64,000 nt of DNA from Pseudomonas urmiensis. GTDB lineage: Bacteria; Pseudomonadota; Gammaproteobacteria; Pseudomonadales; Pseudomonadaceae. The stretch covers positions 873,001 through 937,000 of the forward strand of contig NZ_JABWRE020000001.1 of NCBI RefSeq assembly GCF_014268815.2, read 5' to 3'. Shown one piece after another: positions 27,661 to 38,149 of this stretch (positions are counted from its first letter, which is position 1; every line of letters begins with the position of its first letter). The notes under the pieces are model-generated. The model made no database searches. It worked only from the letters and a program-made list of their open reading frames with translations, and was not told where the DNA came from. The position numbers and the translations under genes were made by a program.

Positions 27661-27675
27661 TAGCTGATGATAGCT

Positions 27676-27713
27676 GGCGGGGGAGTGCACTTTGAGGCGC
27701 TTCCCCGCCTTTT
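27676..27713 (+). terminator. Intrinsic terminator after fliC
   Basis: GGCGGGGGA (27676-27684) pairs with TTCCCCGCC (27701-27709), with a 16-base loop and a following TTTT. A large-loop terminator that may allow some read-through into flaG, for which no separate promoter is obvious. Confidence 0.75.
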
Positions 27714-27731
27714 CATTGCGAGGTGGTGGAC

Positions 27732-28118
27732 ATGGACATGAGCGTAAAGCTGAATCTATCCTACCCGGCCGCACGTCCGGTCGAGCAGGTCGCCGAAAAA
27801 TCGGTCGCCGAAAAATCGGCCTCCGAAAAGGCGGTTAACCGGTCGGTGGACACCAGTGGTGGCAAGGGTTCGCACCCAGCTTCGGTAGTCGATGATGCCG
27901 AAAAGGTGCGCAACGCAGTTACCGAGATTGAAAAGTTTCTCAGTTCGACTCGACGCAACCTGGAATTCTCCACGGATGAAGAATCCGGCAAGATCGTGGT
28001 CAAAGTCATCGCCAGCGAAACCGGTGAGTTGATTCGCCAGCTGCCCTCAGAAGAGGCACTGCGAATTGCCAATAGCCTGAGCGATGTCAATAGTATTCTG
28101 TTCGACGCTAAGGTTTGA
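27732..28118 (+). CDS. flaG: FlaG protein
   Basis: 128 residues. The FlaG family core is at the C-terminus: STRRNLEFSTDEESGKIVVK, ETGELIRQLPSEEALRIANS and SILFDAKV. The N-terminal part is a low-complexity segment with VAEKSVAEKSASEK, produced by a 15-base tandem repeat. FlaG proteins affect filament length and flagellin assembly in several polar flagellates; exact mechanism unknown. ATG 27732 is chosen because GCGAGGTG lies about seven bases upstream; GTG 27723 and ATG 27738 are alternatives. Confidence 0.88.
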   Translation: MDMSVKLNLSYPAARPVEQVAEKSVAEKSASEKAVNRSVDTSGGKGSHPASVVDDAEKVRNAVTEIEKFLSSTRRNLEFSTDEESGKIVVKVIASETGELIRQLPSEEALRIANSLSDVNSILFDAKV

Positions 28119-28196
28119 TTGGTGGCGAACATCATGATGCAGTGAAGGCCAGGTCCACGGGAGTGGCACTGGCGTATTTACGAGAGGGAACATAGC

Positions 28197-29597
28197 ATGG
28201 CAAGCCCGATTCTTCCCAGTACAGGCGTTGGGTCTGGTCTCAACATTACCGAGATCGTGACTGCCCTGGTCCAGGCTGATACTGCCGCCAAGCAGGCGCA
28301 GATCACTCGCCAGACCAGCAACAATACTGCGTATATATCCGGGGTTGGTGCGCTGCGCAGTGCCCTTACTGCATTTACCACTGCCATGGGCAAGCTCAAC
28401 GAAAAGGACGCCCCGTCGTTCAATGCCTATGCGGCAACCTCGGCGAGCGACAGTATCGTCAAAGCCACTGCTGGTAATACGGCGGTGGCAGGCAGCTATA
28501 GCATCGAGGTGGCGAATCTGGCCACCGGTTCCAAGGTGGCGAGCCAGGCCTTTGTGGGGGGGGCGAGTACCTCTATCCCTAAAGGCGACCTGCTCATCAG
28601 CCAGGGCGGTAAAAACTACACCGTCAGTGTCGGTGATGGTGCAACGCTGCAATCGGTGCGTGATCAAATCAACAGCGAACTGAGCGCCAGCGGCATTTCT
28701 GCCAACATCGTGACGGGTAAAGATGGTGCGCGCCTGGTCCTGGGTTCGTCTACCACCGGTAAAGGCAGCGATATTTCGGTAAGTGGCATTACTGCGTTGA
28801 ATATTGACGGCACCAAGTCGATGGCCACCGAAGGCGCGGGCTATATCGATGATGTTGCCAAGGATGCCGTGCTGAAGGTCGATGGTCTGGAAGTTACCAG
28901 TGCCTCGAACACAGTCAAGGATGCGATCAGCGGCCTGACCTTGGAGCTGACTGGCAAAAGCGTGGTCGGCTCGCCAACCACGGTGACTGTCGCAGCTAAC
29001 AACGATGGCCTGAAGACGTCCATCCAGGGCTTTGTGGATGCCTACAATACCCTGCAAAACGCAATCACAACGCTGACCAAGACCACCACTGATGCTGATG
29101 GCAACATGGTCCTGGCGTCCCTGACCAACGATCCGACTACGCGTTCGCTGCTCAAGGATATCCGCGGTGTTCTGGCAGAGGTCGGCTCTGGGGATCGCCT
29201 GACGACCCTGAGTCAGTTAGGTATCAATACCCAGAAAGATGGCACTCTGGAGTTCAATAGCACTAAATTCACCGCGGCGATGAACGACAAGAAGCTCGGC
29301 GCCGAAGTGCAGGAGCTGTTCACCGGCACCAACGGTATCTTTGAGCGCATGAACAAGGCTATTGATCCGTACAACGCCACCGACGGCAGCCTGGCCACGC
29401 GTAAGAACAACCTTGACCAAGTCGCCAAGAACCTCACGGAACAACAGGCTGCCCTCGACCGTCGCACCGAGTCGCTGACCGAGTCGCTGACCAAGAAATA
29501 CGTAGCGCTGGACACCGCCCTGGGCAAGATGAAAGCCCAGGCCGACCAGATCACCTCGATCTTCGAAGCGATCAACGCGCAAGCCAAGAAATCCTGA
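28197..29597 (+). CDS. fliD: Filament cap protein FliD
   Basis: FliD (466 aa) caps the growing filament and folds incoming flagellin. It begins SPILPSTGVGSGLNITEIV, the conserved N-terminal core, with QITRQTSNNTAYISGVGAL next. The middle holds the surface domains and the C-terminus has a coiled-coil core (QAALDRRTESLTESLTKKYV) followed by LDTALGKMKAQADQITSIF. Length is normal for Pseudomonas. A GAGAGGGAA ribosome site precedes the ATG. A poor GG-N10-GC match lies upstream (near 28160-28175) but I do not call a promoter there. Confidence 0.96.
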   Translation: MASPILPSTGVGSGLNITEIVTALVQADTAAKQAQITRQTSNNTAYISGVGALRSALTAFTTAMGKLNEKDAPSFNAYAATSASDSIVKATAGNTAVAGSYSIEVANLATGSKVASQAFVGGASTSIPKGDLLISQGGKNYTVSVGDGATLQSVRDQINSELSASGISANIVTGKDGARLVLGSSTTGKGSDISVSGITALNIDGTKSMATEGAGYIDDVAKDAVLKVDGLEVTSASNTVKDAISGLTLELTGKSVVGSPTTVTVAANNDGLKTSIQGFVDAYNTLQNAITTLTKTTTDADGNMVLASLTNDPTTRSLLKDIRGVLAEVGSGDRLTTLSQLGINTQKDGTLEFNSTKFTAAMNDKKLGAEVQELFTGTNGIFERMNKAIDPYNATDGSLATRKNNLDQVAKNLTEQQAALDRRTESLTESLTKKYVALDTALGKMKAQADQITSIFEAINAQAKKS

Positions 29598-29613
29598 TTC
29601 GCGGCAGCGGCAC

Positions 29614-29651
29614 AAAGCCCGGTAGCGTCATATCGACGCACCGGGCTTTTC
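29614..29651 (+). terminator. Intrinsic terminator after fliD
   Basis: AAAGCCCGGT ... ACCGGGCTTT, with an inner GCGTC/GACGC stem around loop ATATC, and TTTT at the end. A long, nearly continuous hairpin. Confidence 0.93.
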
Positions 29652-29661
29652 GCTTTGGCGC

Positions 29662-29688
29662 TAAAGTTTTTTGACGTGACGGCGATAC
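29662..29688 (+). promoter_or_regulatory. Candidate FliA (sigma-28) promoter of fliS
   Basis: TAAA (29662-29665), 15 bases, GGCGATAC (29681-29688): six of eight matches to GCCGATAA with perfect spacing. It follows the fliD terminator directly and is 43 bases before fliS, so a promoter is needed here. Confidence 0.55.
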
Positions 29689-29730
29689 ACAGGGTATACG
29701 CAACCTTTTTCGCTGCAACGAGGTAGATCC

Positions 29731-30126
29731 ATGAACCCGATGTTGGCCCTTCGGCAATACCAGAAAGTCAATGGCGTGGCGCAGACCTCCGAGGCCAGCC
29801 CGCACCGTCTGGTACAGATGCTCATGCAGGGTGGCCTGGACCGCTTGGCTCAGGCAAAGGGCGCCATTGCGCGCAAGGACGTGGCCCAGAAGGGTATTCT
29901 GATCGGCAAGGCCATCGACATCATCGGCGGTCTGCGCGAAGGCCTGGACCTGGAAAACCACGCCGACAGCTTGACCGACCTGGACAACCTCTACACCTAC
30001 ATGAGCCGCCGTCTGGTCGAGGCCAACGTCAACAGTGATCCGGCGATCATCGACGAAGTCGCGCGCCTGCTGATCACGGTCAAGGAAGGTTGGGATGCAA
30101 TCGCCGACCAGCAGCCTGAAGGCTGA
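29731..30126 (+). CDS. fliS: Flagellin export chaperone FliS
   Basis: FliS (131 aa) binds the C-terminus of flagellin in the cytoplasm and brings it to the export gate. The N-terminal LRQYQKVNGVAQTSEASPHR and LVQMLMQGGLDRLAQAKGAI are the family's signature, and the later residues form the four-helix bundle (LIGKAIDIIGGLREGLDLEN, LYTYMSRRLVEANVNSD). CAACGAGG supplies the ribosome site. Sixteen bases before the FliT/FleP-like gene. Confidence 0.96.
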   Translation: MNPMLALRQYQKVNGVAQTSEASPHRLVQMLMQGGLDRLAQAKGAIARKDVAQKGILIGKAIDIIGGLREGLDLENHADSLTDLDNLYTYMSRRLVEANVNSDPAIIDEVARLLITVKEGWDAIADQQPEG

Positions 30127-30141
30127 TTCAAGGAGAGTGTC

Positions 30142-30438
30142 ATGAGCGAGGTTATCGAGCGCATCGAACAGACCCGTGAGGCGTTGTTGGCCGCCCTGGC
30201 CGGACGCGATTGGGATGCGGTGGGCGAGCTCGACCTCGAATGCCGCTTGTGCGTCGAGGACGTGCTGGCAGAGGCATCGCAAAACGAAGGCGCGGTGCGG
30301 GCAAGTCTTGAGCAATTGCTGGAGACTTACCGGCACCTAATCGAGGTTGCAAGTGGTGAGCGTCAATCAATAGTCGACGAGATGACGCAAATCCGTCAGG
30401 CGAAAAACGCGGCTAAGGTATACCATCTGTTCAGCTGA
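30142..30438 (+). CDS. FliT/FleP-like small flagellar chaperone
   Basis: 98 residues, all helical in appearance and strongly acidic (IERIEQTREALLAALAGRDW). It occupies the place of fleP (after fliS, before fleQ) in P. aeruginosa and that of fliT in the enteric fliDST operon. FliT binds FliD and keeps it unfolded for export; I infer the same partner from position, since sequence similarity cannot be judged confidently by eye. An AGGAGAG site lies six or so bases upstream. Confidence 0.75.
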   Translation: MSEVIERIEQTREALLAALAGRDWDAVGELDLECRLCVEDVLAEASQNEGAVRASLEQLLETYRHLIEVASGERQSIVDEMTQIRQAKNAAKVYHLFS

Positions 30439-30472
30439 CACTGAAAGATGCAAAAAGCTGCGCGCCATAAAT

Positions 30473-30501
30473 TTGACTATGTGCTGTTTTTTGACTTTAC
30501 T
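30473..30501 (+). promoter_or_regulatory. Candidate sigma-70 promoter of fleQ
   Basis: TTGACT (30473-30478), 17 bases, TTTACT (30496-30501): 5/6 and 4/6 matches. A constitutive sigma-70 start is expected for fleQ, the head of the hierarchy. A second TTGACT at 30491 overlaps. Confidence 0.5.
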
Positions 30502-30604
30502 AGTGGCTGTTTTCGAATTTCAGACGTCCGAACACTGACCATTCAGTCGGAATGATGTCGAGCACGCCCTCGGGCGCCGATATGACTAGGGAAGTTGCTA
30601 TTGC

Positions 30605-32080
<1,476 letters not shown>

Positions 32081-32089
32081 CGCCTGCTT

Positions 32090-32123
32090 GCTTCGGTCCG
32101 GGCAAGGGACGGCCCGCCGAAGC
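32090..32123 (+). other. Strong hairpin after fleQ, no T tract
   Basis: GCTTCGG pairs with CCGAAGC and CGGGC with GCCCG, loop AAGGGACG; immediately downstream of the fleQ stop. Without a T run it may be a factor-dependent terminator or a 3' stabiliser. Confidence 0.45.
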
Positions 32124-32216
32124 GAATGTCCACACCATTTGCAGGGGCGCAAGGCCCCGTATTCAAGGGGCTCCACGCCCACTTGTGGTTTTCTTCGCAA
32201 TGCACTCTCGAATCTC

Positions 32217-32232
32217 CGGCACGGCTATTGCT
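32217..32232 (+). promoter_or_regulatory. RpoN (sigma-54) promoter of fleSR
   Basis: CGGCACGGCTATTGCT: GG at 32218-32219, ten bases, GC at 32230-32231. It matches GGCACG-N4-TTGCT base for base after the first position. FleQ- and RpoN-dependent fleSR transcription is established in P. aeruginosa. Confidence 0.88.
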
Positions 32233-32283
32233 ATATCGCAGGCAACACACCGTTTTTGACGGTCAGTCACGCGAGAGAGCACG

Positions 32284-33501
32284 ATGCCCCAAGTCGCCAC
32301 GATTTCCCGAGCCCCCGATCCGCAGGGGCGTACCCCGGTCGAGCAGGAAAGTCGACTGGGCCTTGAACAGGCCTTCGCGCTGTTCAGCCAGGTCTCCAGC
32401 CAGCTCAGCGAGTCGTACGGCATGCTCGAGGCGCGAGTCAGTGAGCTCAAGGGCGAGCTGGCGGTAGTCAGTGCCCAGCGCATGGCTGAGCTGGACGAGA
32501 AGGAGCGCCTGGCCAATCGTTTGCAAAACCTGCTCGACCTGCTGCCCGGCGGGGTGATCGTGATCGATGCCCAGGGCTTTGTGCGCGAAGCCAATCCGGC
32601 CGCGTGCGAGCTGCTCGGTGAGCCGCTGATTGGTCAGCTGTGGCGGCAGGTCATCGCCCGCAGCTTTGCCCCGCGCAAGGACGATGGGCATGAGGTGTCG
32701 CTGCGTGATGGTCGGCGCTTGTCGATCGCCACCCGTTCGCTGGATGCCGAGCCGGGCCAGTTGGTGCTGCTCAATGATTTGACTGAAACCCGCCGCCTGC
32801 AAGATCAGTTGGCCCGCCATGAGCGGCTGTCGTCGCTGGGGCGGATGGTCGCGTCACTGGCCCATCAGATCCGTACGCCGTTGTCGGCGGCCATGCTCTA
32901 TGCCAGTCACCTGGCCGATGCCGAGCAAGAGCTCCCGCGCGACACGCGCCAGCGCTTTGCCGGCAACTTGAAAGAGCGCCTGCATGAGCTGGAACATCAG
33001 GTTCGCGACATGCTGGTATTCGCTCGCGGCGAGCTGCCGGTGTCTGATCGGATCAGCCCAAAGGCCTTGTTCCAGGCGCTGCAGCAAGCGGCGCAGTCAC
33101 ATGTGCAGGGCCATGCGGTGCGCTGGCAGTGCGATATTCACCTGGGAGAGTTGCTGTGCAATCGCGACACCTTGGTGGGGGCCTTGCTCAATCTGATCGA
33201 GAACGCGTTGCAGGCCTGCCAGGGCCCGGCGCGGGTCAAGGTTCACCTGTTCCGCCGTGGGCAGTCATTGCACCTGTGCGTGAGTGATGCAGGCACTGGC
33301 ATTGATGCGCAGCTGTTAGCGCGGCTGGGCGAGCCATTTTTGACTACCAAGGCCACTGGAACTGGTCTGGGCCTGGCGGTAGTGCAGGCGGTGGTGCGGG
33401 CCCATCAAGGGACGCTGAAGGTGCACTCGAAAGTGGGTCGTGGCACCTGTGTGCAGGTTGTTCTGCCGCTGATCGGCGAGCTGCCTGCGGGGGGCGTGTG
33501 A
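32284..33501 (+). CDS. fleS: Flagellar sensor kinase FleS
   Basis: FleS (405 aa) is a cytoplasmic histidine kinase: no membrane segment is seen. A short coiled coil (about 40-85) precedes a PAS domain (about 85-185; GGVIVIDAQGFVREANPAAC). HisKA has His194 in ASLAHQIRTPLS. The HATPase domain shows the N box NLIENALQA, the G1 box SDAGTGID and the G2 box TGLGLAVVQA. It phosphorylates FleR to turn on the third tier (fliE, fliK, fliL and related operons). Preceded by the RpoN promoter and translationally coupled to fleR. Confidence 0.96.
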   Translation: MPQVATISRAPDPQGRTPVEQESRLGLEQAFALFSQVSSQLSESYGMLEARVSELKGELAVVSAQRMAELDEKERLANRLQNLLDLLPGGVIVIDAQGFVREANPAACELLGEPLIGQLWRQVIARSFAPRKDDGHEVSLRDGRRLSIATRSLDAEPGQLVLLNDLTETRRLQDQLARHERLSSLGRMVASLAHQIRTPLSAAMLYASHLADAEQELPRDTRQRFAGNLKERLHELEHQVRDMLVFARGELPVSDRISPKALFQALQQAAQSHVQGHAVRWQCDIHLGELLCNRDTLVGALLNLIENALQACQGPARVKVHLFRRGQSLHLCVSDAGTGIDAQLLARLGEPFLTTKATGTGLGLAVVQAVVRAHQGTLKVHSKVGRGTCVQVVLPLIGELPAGGV

Positions 33502-34877
33502 TGGGCATCAAGGTGCTGCTGGTCGAAGATGATCGGGTCTTGCGTCAAGCCCTGGCCGACACCCTGGAGCTGGGTGGGTTTGCCTATCACGCCGCAGGTT
33601 CTGCTGAAGAGGCGCTCGAAGCCGTGGCAGGCGAAGCGTTCAGCCTGGTGGTCAGTGACGTCAACATGCCGGGCATGGATGGCCACCAGTTGCTGGCCCA
33701 GTTGCGCTGTCATCATCCGCAGTTGCCGGTGCTGTTGATGACCGCTCACGCTGCTGTCGAGCGTGCGGTCGAAGCCATGCGCCAGGGCGCTGCCGATTAT
33801 CTGGTCAAGCCTTTCGAGCCCAAGGCGCTGCTCAGCCTGGTCGAGCGCCATGCCGGTGGGCGGGTAGGCGGCGTCGACGAAGAAGGGCCGGTAGCCTGCG
33901 AGCCTGCCAGTCGCCAGCTGCTGGAGCTGGCCGCGCGGGTTGCGCGCAGCGATTCGACCGTACTGATTTCTGGTGAGTCGGGCACGGGCAAGGAAGTCTT
34001 GGCGCGCTACATTCATCAGCAATCGTCGCGCGCGACCCAGGCGTTTGTCGCGATCAACTGCGCGGCGATCCCCGACAACATGCTCGAAGCCACTTTGTTC
34101 GGTCATGAGAAGGGCGCATTTACCGGCGCCATCGCCGCCCAGCCGGGCAAGTTCGAACAGGCCGACGGTGGCACTCTGTTGCTCGACGAGATCTCGGAAA
34201 TGCCGCTGGGCTTGCAGGCCAAGCTGCTGCGCGTGCTGCAGGAGAGAGAAGTGGAGCGGGTGGGTGGGCGCAAGCCGATCGCCCTGGATATTCGCGTGCT
34301 GGCCACGACCAACCGCGATCTGGTGGGCGAAGTGGCGGCAGGGCGCTTCCGTGAAGACCTCTACTACCGTTTGTCGGTGTTCCCCTTGGCCTGGAGTCCG
34401 CTGCGCCAGCGCAGTGCCGATATCTTACCGTTGGCCGAGCGTCTGCTGGCGCGTCACGTGGCGAAGATGAAGCACGCCCCGGTGCGCCTGTCTGCTGATG
34501 CCCGTGCCTGCCTGCAGGGGCACCTGTGGCCGGGCAATGTGCGCGAGCTGGACAACGCGCTGCAGCGAGCGTTGATCCTGCAGCAGGGTGGCGTGATCGA
34601 GGCGGCGGATTTCTGTCTGAGTGGCGCCATTGCCTTGTCGGCACCCGTCGCGGTCAGTGGCGAGCCGGCATCCCCTGAAGCCGCAGGCCAAGCCAGTGGC
34701 CTGGGCGACGACATGCGCCGTCATGAATACCAGATGATCATCGACACCTTGCGCGCCGAACGTGGTCGACGCAAAGAGGCTGCCGATCGCCTGGGCATCA
34801 GCCCGCGCACGTTGCGCTACAAGCTGGCGCAGATGCGTGATGCCGGGCTGGATGTAGAAGCCAGCCTGTTCGGCTGA
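33501..34877 (+). CDS. fleR: Flagellar response regulator FleR
   Basis: FleR (458 aa) is a sigma-54 activator phosphorylated by FleS. Receiver domain 1-120 has VEDD and the phospho-Asp53 in [11 protein letters not shown]. The AAA+ domain has [21 protein letters not shown] and [10 protein letters not shown], and the C-terminal Fis-type DNA-binding helices read [23 protein letters not shown] 33501 shares its A with the fleS TGA; a GTG three bases earlier is in frame but less likely. No terminator follows, and the next promoter (fliE) is RpoN-type, as expected of a FleR target. Confidence 0.96.
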   Translation: MGIKVLLVEDDRVLRQALADTLELGGFAYHAAGSAEEALEAVAGEAFSLVVSDVNMPGMDGHQLLAQLRCHHPQLPVLLMTAHAAVERAVEAMRQGAADYLVKPFEPKALLSLVERHAGGRVGGVDEEGPVACEPASRQLLELAARVARSDSTVLISGESGTGKEVLARYIHQQSSRATQAFVAINCAAIPDNMLEATLFGHEKGAFTGAIAAQPGKFEQADGGTLLLDEISEMPLGLQAKLLRVLQEREVERVGGRKPIALDIRVLATTNRDLVGEVAAGRFREDLYYRLSVFPLAWSPLRQRSADILPLAERLLARHVAKMKHAPVRLSADARACLQGHLWPGNVRELDNALQRALILQQGGVIEAADFCLSGAIALSAPVAVSGEPASPEAAGQASGLGDDMRRHEYQMIIDTLRAERGRRKEAADRLGISPRTLRYKLAQMRDAGLDVEASLFG

Positions 34878-34909
34878 TCGAGGATTTTTAACGCGATTGT
34901 GGATTGGGC

Positions 34910-34925
34910 TGGCACTCTTGTTGCT
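34910..34925 (+). promoter_or_regulatory. RpoN (sigma-54) promoter of the fliE operon
   Basis: TGGCACTCTTGTTGCT: GG at 34911-34912, ten bases, GC at 34923-34924. One mismatch to TGGCACG-N4-TTGCT. Starts fliEFG and probably fliHIJ. Confidence 0.9.
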
Positions 34926-34985
34926 AGCTCCAGCCTATCCGCTGCATGAGTGTCAAAAAAATGCGGCCGCCGGAGAGAGAAGTTC

Positions 34986-35318
34986 ATGAGCCAAGGTGTT
35001 GAATTCAATCGTCTGATGTTGGACATGCGTGCCATGCAGGCCGATGCCATGTCGCTGCCCAAGGTCGCTGCCGCGCCTGAGCTGGCGCCGGGGCAGAGCA
35101 GCTTCGCCGATCTGCTCGGCAGTGCCATTGGTGCCGTGCACAATACCCAGCAGGCCTCGTCGCAGATCGCCAATGCCTTCGAAATCGGCAAGAGCGGCGT
35201 CGACCTGACCGACGTGATGATCGCTTCGCAAAAAGCCACCGTGTCCTTCCAGGCGCTGACCCAGGTACGCAACAAAGTTGTTCAGTCGTACCAGGACATC
35301 ATGCAGATGCCGGTTTGA
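34986..35318 (+). CDS. fliE: Flagellar hook-basal body complex protein FliE
   Basis: FliE (110 aa) connects the MS ring to the proximal rod and is the first export substrate. Family motifs are [40 protein letters not shown] and the C-terminal [23 protein letters not shown] 34986 is used because GGAGAGAG lies just upstream and the protein has its usual length; the frame runs 36 bases further 5' without a better site. First gene after the RpoN promoter; fliF follows in 14 bases. Confidence 0.96.
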   Translation: MSQGVEFNRLMLDMRAMQADAMSLPKVAAAPELAPGQSSFADLLGSAIGAVHNTQQASSQIANAFEIGKSGVDLTDVMIASQKATVSFQALTQVRNKVVQSYQDIMQMPV

Positions 35319-35332
35319 GGACAGATTGAGTC

Positions 35333-37111
35333 ATGGCCGAAGCAGTCGTCGATAACGCCCCCGCCAAAAGTGGCCCGCCAGCGGCAAAGCCGCCGCTGTT
35401 TGGCATGGCGTTCCTGGAAAACATCTCGCAGATGCCCATGCTGCGTCAGGTTGGCCTGCTGGTCGGTCTGTCGGCCAGCGTGGCAATCGGCTTTGCCGTG
35501 GTGCTCTGGTCGCAACAGCCGGACTACCGGCCGCTGTACGGCAGCCTGGCGGGCATGGATACCAAGCAAGTCATGGAAGTGCTCGGCGCGGCTGACATTC
35601 CTTACAACGTGGAACCCAACTCCGGCGCATTGCTGGTCAAGGCCGACGACCTCTCCCGTGCGCGCCTGAAACTGGCTGCCGCTGGCGTGGCGCCGAGCGA
35701 CGGCAATGTTGGCTTCGAGCTGCTCGACAAAGAGCAGGGCCTGGGCACCAGCCAGTTCATGGAGGCGACCCGCTACCGTCGCAGCCTCGAAGGCGAACTG
35801 GCCCGCACCGTCTCCAGCCTGAACAACGTCAAGGCCGCCCGCGTGCACCTGGCGATTCCGAAGAGCTCGGTGTTCGTGCGTGACGAGCGCAAGCCGAGCG
35901 CCTCGGTGCTGGTCGAGTTGTATCCGGGCCGTGCCCTGGAATCGGGCCAAGTGATGGCGATCGTCAACCTGGTCGCTACCAGTGTGCCGGAGCTGGACAA
36001 GTCGCAGGTCACCGTGGTCGACCAGAAGGGCAACCTGCTCTCCGATCAGTTGCAAGACACTGCCCTGACCATGGCTGGCAAACAGTTCGACTACAGCCGC
36101 CGCATGGAAGGCATGCTCACCCAGCGCGTGCACAACATCCTGCAGCCGGTGCTGGGCAACGACCGCTACAAGGCCGAAGTTTCGGCAGACGTCGACTTCA
36201 GTGCCACCGAGTCCACCTCCGAGCAGTTCAACCCTGATCAGCCGGCGCTGCGCAGCGAGCAGTCGGTCGATGAGCAGCGCACCAGCAGCCAAGGCCCGCA
36301 AGGCGTGCCTGGCGCCTTGAGCAACCAGCCGCCAGCCGGTGCCGCCGCGCCGGAAAACGCGACTGCCGCCGCGCCGCCTGCCGGGGCAGTCCAACCTGGC
36401 CAGCCGCTGCTCGATGCCAACGGCGCGCAGATCATGGATCCGGTCACCGGCCAGCCGATGCTCGCACCGTACCCGGCCGACAAGCGCAAGCAGTCGACCA
36501 AGAACTTCGAGTTGGATCGCTCGATCAGCCACACCCGTCAGCAGCAAGGGCGTCTGAGCCGCCTGTCGGTGGCCGTGGTAGTCGATGACCAGGCCAAGCT
36601 CGATGCCGCCACGGGCGAAATGACTCGTGCGCCGTGGGGTGCCGAAGATCTGGCGCGCTTCACCCGCCTGGTACAGGACGCCGTTGGCTTCGACGCCAGC
36701 CGTGGCGACAGCGTGACGGTGATCAACGTGCCGTTCGCCGCCGACCGTGGCACGGAAATCGCTGACATTCCGTTCTACTCGCAGCCGTGGTTCTGGGACA
36801 TCGTCAAGCAAGTGCTCGGCGTGGTGTTCATACTGGTGCTGGTGTTCGGTGTGCTGCGTCCTGTGCTCAACAACATCACCGGTGGCGGCAAGCAGGCTGC
36901 CAGCGACAGCGACATGGAACTGGGCGGGATGATCGGTCTGGATGGCGAACTGGCCAACGACCGCGTCAGCCTCGGTGGCCCGCAAAGCATTCTGTTGCCG
37001 AGCCCAAGCGAGGGTTACGAGGCACAGCTGAACGCAATCAAAGGCCTGGTGGCCGAAGACCCGGGTCGCGTGGCCCAGGTCGTGAAAGAGTGGATCAACG
37101 CCGATGAGTGA
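35333..37111 (+). CDS. fliF: Flagellar MS-ring protein FliF
   Basis: FliF (592 aa) builds the inner-membrane MS ring, the base on which the export gate and C ring assemble. There are two transmembrane segments: QVGLLVGLSASVAIGFAVVLW near residue 45 and DIVKQVLGVVFILVLVFGVL near residue 495. Between them is the large periplasmic part with the ring-building motifs (RPLYGSLAGMDTKQVMEVLG, EGELARTVSSLNNVKAARVH) and a Pro/Ala-rich linker around 325-375. The C-terminal cytoplasmic tail (VAEDPGRVAQVVKEWI) binds FliG. It overlaps fliG by eight bases. Confidence 0.97.
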   Translation: MAEAVVDNAPAKSGPPAAKPPLFGMAFLENISQMPMLRQVGLLVGLSASVAIGFAVVLWSQQPDYRPLYGSLAGMDTKQVMEVLGAADIPYNVEPNSGALLVKADDLSRARLKLAAAGVAPSDGNVGFELLDKEQGLGTSQFMEATRYRRSLEGELARTVSSLNNVKAARVHLAIPKSSVFVRDERKPSASVLVELYPGRALESGQVMAIVNLVATSVPELDKSQVTVVDQKGNLLSDQLQDTALTMAGKQFDYSRRMEGMLTQRVHNILQPVLGNDRYKAEVSADVDFSATESTSEQFNPDQPALRSEQSVDEQRTSSQGPQGVPGALSNQPPAGAAAPENATAAAPPAGAVQPGQPLLDANGAQIMDPVTGQPMLAPYPADKRKQSTKNFELDRSISHTRQQQGRLSRLSVAVVVDDQAKLDAATGEMTRAPWGAEDLARFTRLVQDAVGFDASRGDSVTVINVPFAADRGTEIADIPFYSQPWFWDIVKQVLGVVFILVLVFGVLRPVLNNITGGGKQAASDSDMELGGMIGLDGELANDRVSLGGPQSILLPSPSEGYEAQLNAIKGLVAEDPGRVAQVVKEWINADE

Positions 37112-38123
37112 TAACCGAGCCGTTACCGCCAAGCTGAGCCGCACCGACAAAGCGGCGATCCTCCTGCTCTCGCTGGGCGAGACCGATGCCGCCCAGGTGC
37201 TGCGGCACATGGGCCCCAAGGAAGTGCAGCGAGTCGGTGTGGCCATGGCGCAGATGGGCAACGTCCATCGCGAGCAGGTTCAGCAGGTGATGAGCGAGTT
37301 CGTCGAGATCGTCGGCGACCAGACCAGCCTGGGCGTGGGCTCCGACGGCTACATCCGCAAGATGCTCAACCAGGCGCTGGGTGAGGACAAGGCCAACGGC
37401 CTGATCGACCGCATCCTGCTGGGTGGTAACACCAGCGGCCTGGACAGCCTGAAGTGGATGGAGCCGCGCGCCGTGGCCGACGTCATCCGCTACGAGCACC
37501 CGCAGATCCAGGCGATTGTGGTGGCCTACCTTGACCCTGACCAGGCCGGTGAGGTGCTGGGCAACTTCGACCACAAGGTGCGTCTGGACATCATCTTGCG
37601 CGTGTCCTCGCTCAACACCGTGCAGCCGGCGGCGCTCAAGGAGCTGAACCAGATTCTCGAGAAGCAGTTCTCCGGCAACTCCAACGCCGCGCGCACCACC
37701 TTGGGTGGTATCAAGCGCGCTGCCGACATCATGAACTTCCTCGACAGCTCGGTCGAAGGTCAGCTGATGGATTCGATCCGCGAGATCGACAACGACCTGT
37801 CGGAGCAGATCGAAGACTTGATGTTCGTCTTCAACAACTTGGCCGACGTCGACGACCGCGGCATCCAGGCGCTGCTGCGCGAAGTGTCCTCGGACGTGCT
37901 GGTGGTGTCGCTCAAGGGCGCCGACGAGCGGGTCAAGGACAAGATCTTCAAGAACATGTCCAAGCGTGCCTCGGAGCTGCTGCGCGACGATCTGGAAGCC
38001 AAGGGTCCGGTGCGGGTCAGCGACGTGGAAACGGCGCAGAAAGAAATCCTCACCATCGCCCGGCGCATGGCCGATGCCGGCGAGATCGTGCTTGGCGGCA
38101 AGGGCGCCGAAGAGATGATCTAA
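37104..38123 (+). CDS. fliG: Flagellar motor switch protein FliG
   Basis: FliG (339 aa) is the rotor protein that contacts the stators and FliM. N-terminal LSRTDKAAILLLSLGETDAA binds FliF. The middle domain has the EHPQ motif (YEHPQIQAIVVAYL). The C-terminal torque domain has LMFVFNNLADVDDRGIQALL, DVLVVSLKGADERVKDKIF and NMSKRASELLRDDLEA, which carry the conserved charged residues (K, R, D, D, R) facing the stator. The ATG overlaps the end of fliF. A REP pair follows. Confidence 0.98.
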   Translation: MSDNRAVTAKLSRTDKAAILLLSLGETDAAQVLRHMGPKEVQRVGVAMAQMGNVHREQVQQVMSEFVEIVGDQTSLGVGSDGYIRKMLNQALGEDKANGLIDRILLGGNTSGLDSLKWMEPRAVADVIRYEHPQIQAIVVAYLDPDQAGEVLGNFDHKVRLDIILRVSSLNTVQPAALKELNQILEKQFSGNSNAARTTLGGIKRAADIMNFLDSSVEGQLMDSIREIDNDLSEQIEDLMFVFNNLADVDDRGIQALLREVSSDVLVVSLKGADERVKDKIFKNMSKRASELLRDDLEAKGPVRVSDVETAQKEILTIARRMADAGEIVLGGKGAEEMI

Positions 38124-38149
38124 CGAATTCACCGGGTGGTGGCGTAGGC

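Noticed and set aside
28169..28185. TGGCACTGGCGTATTT upstream of fliD as a sigma-54 promoter
   Set aside because: The -24 block is perfect but the base pair at -12 is TT, not GC. An alternative GG-N10-GC in the same stretch has a poor context.
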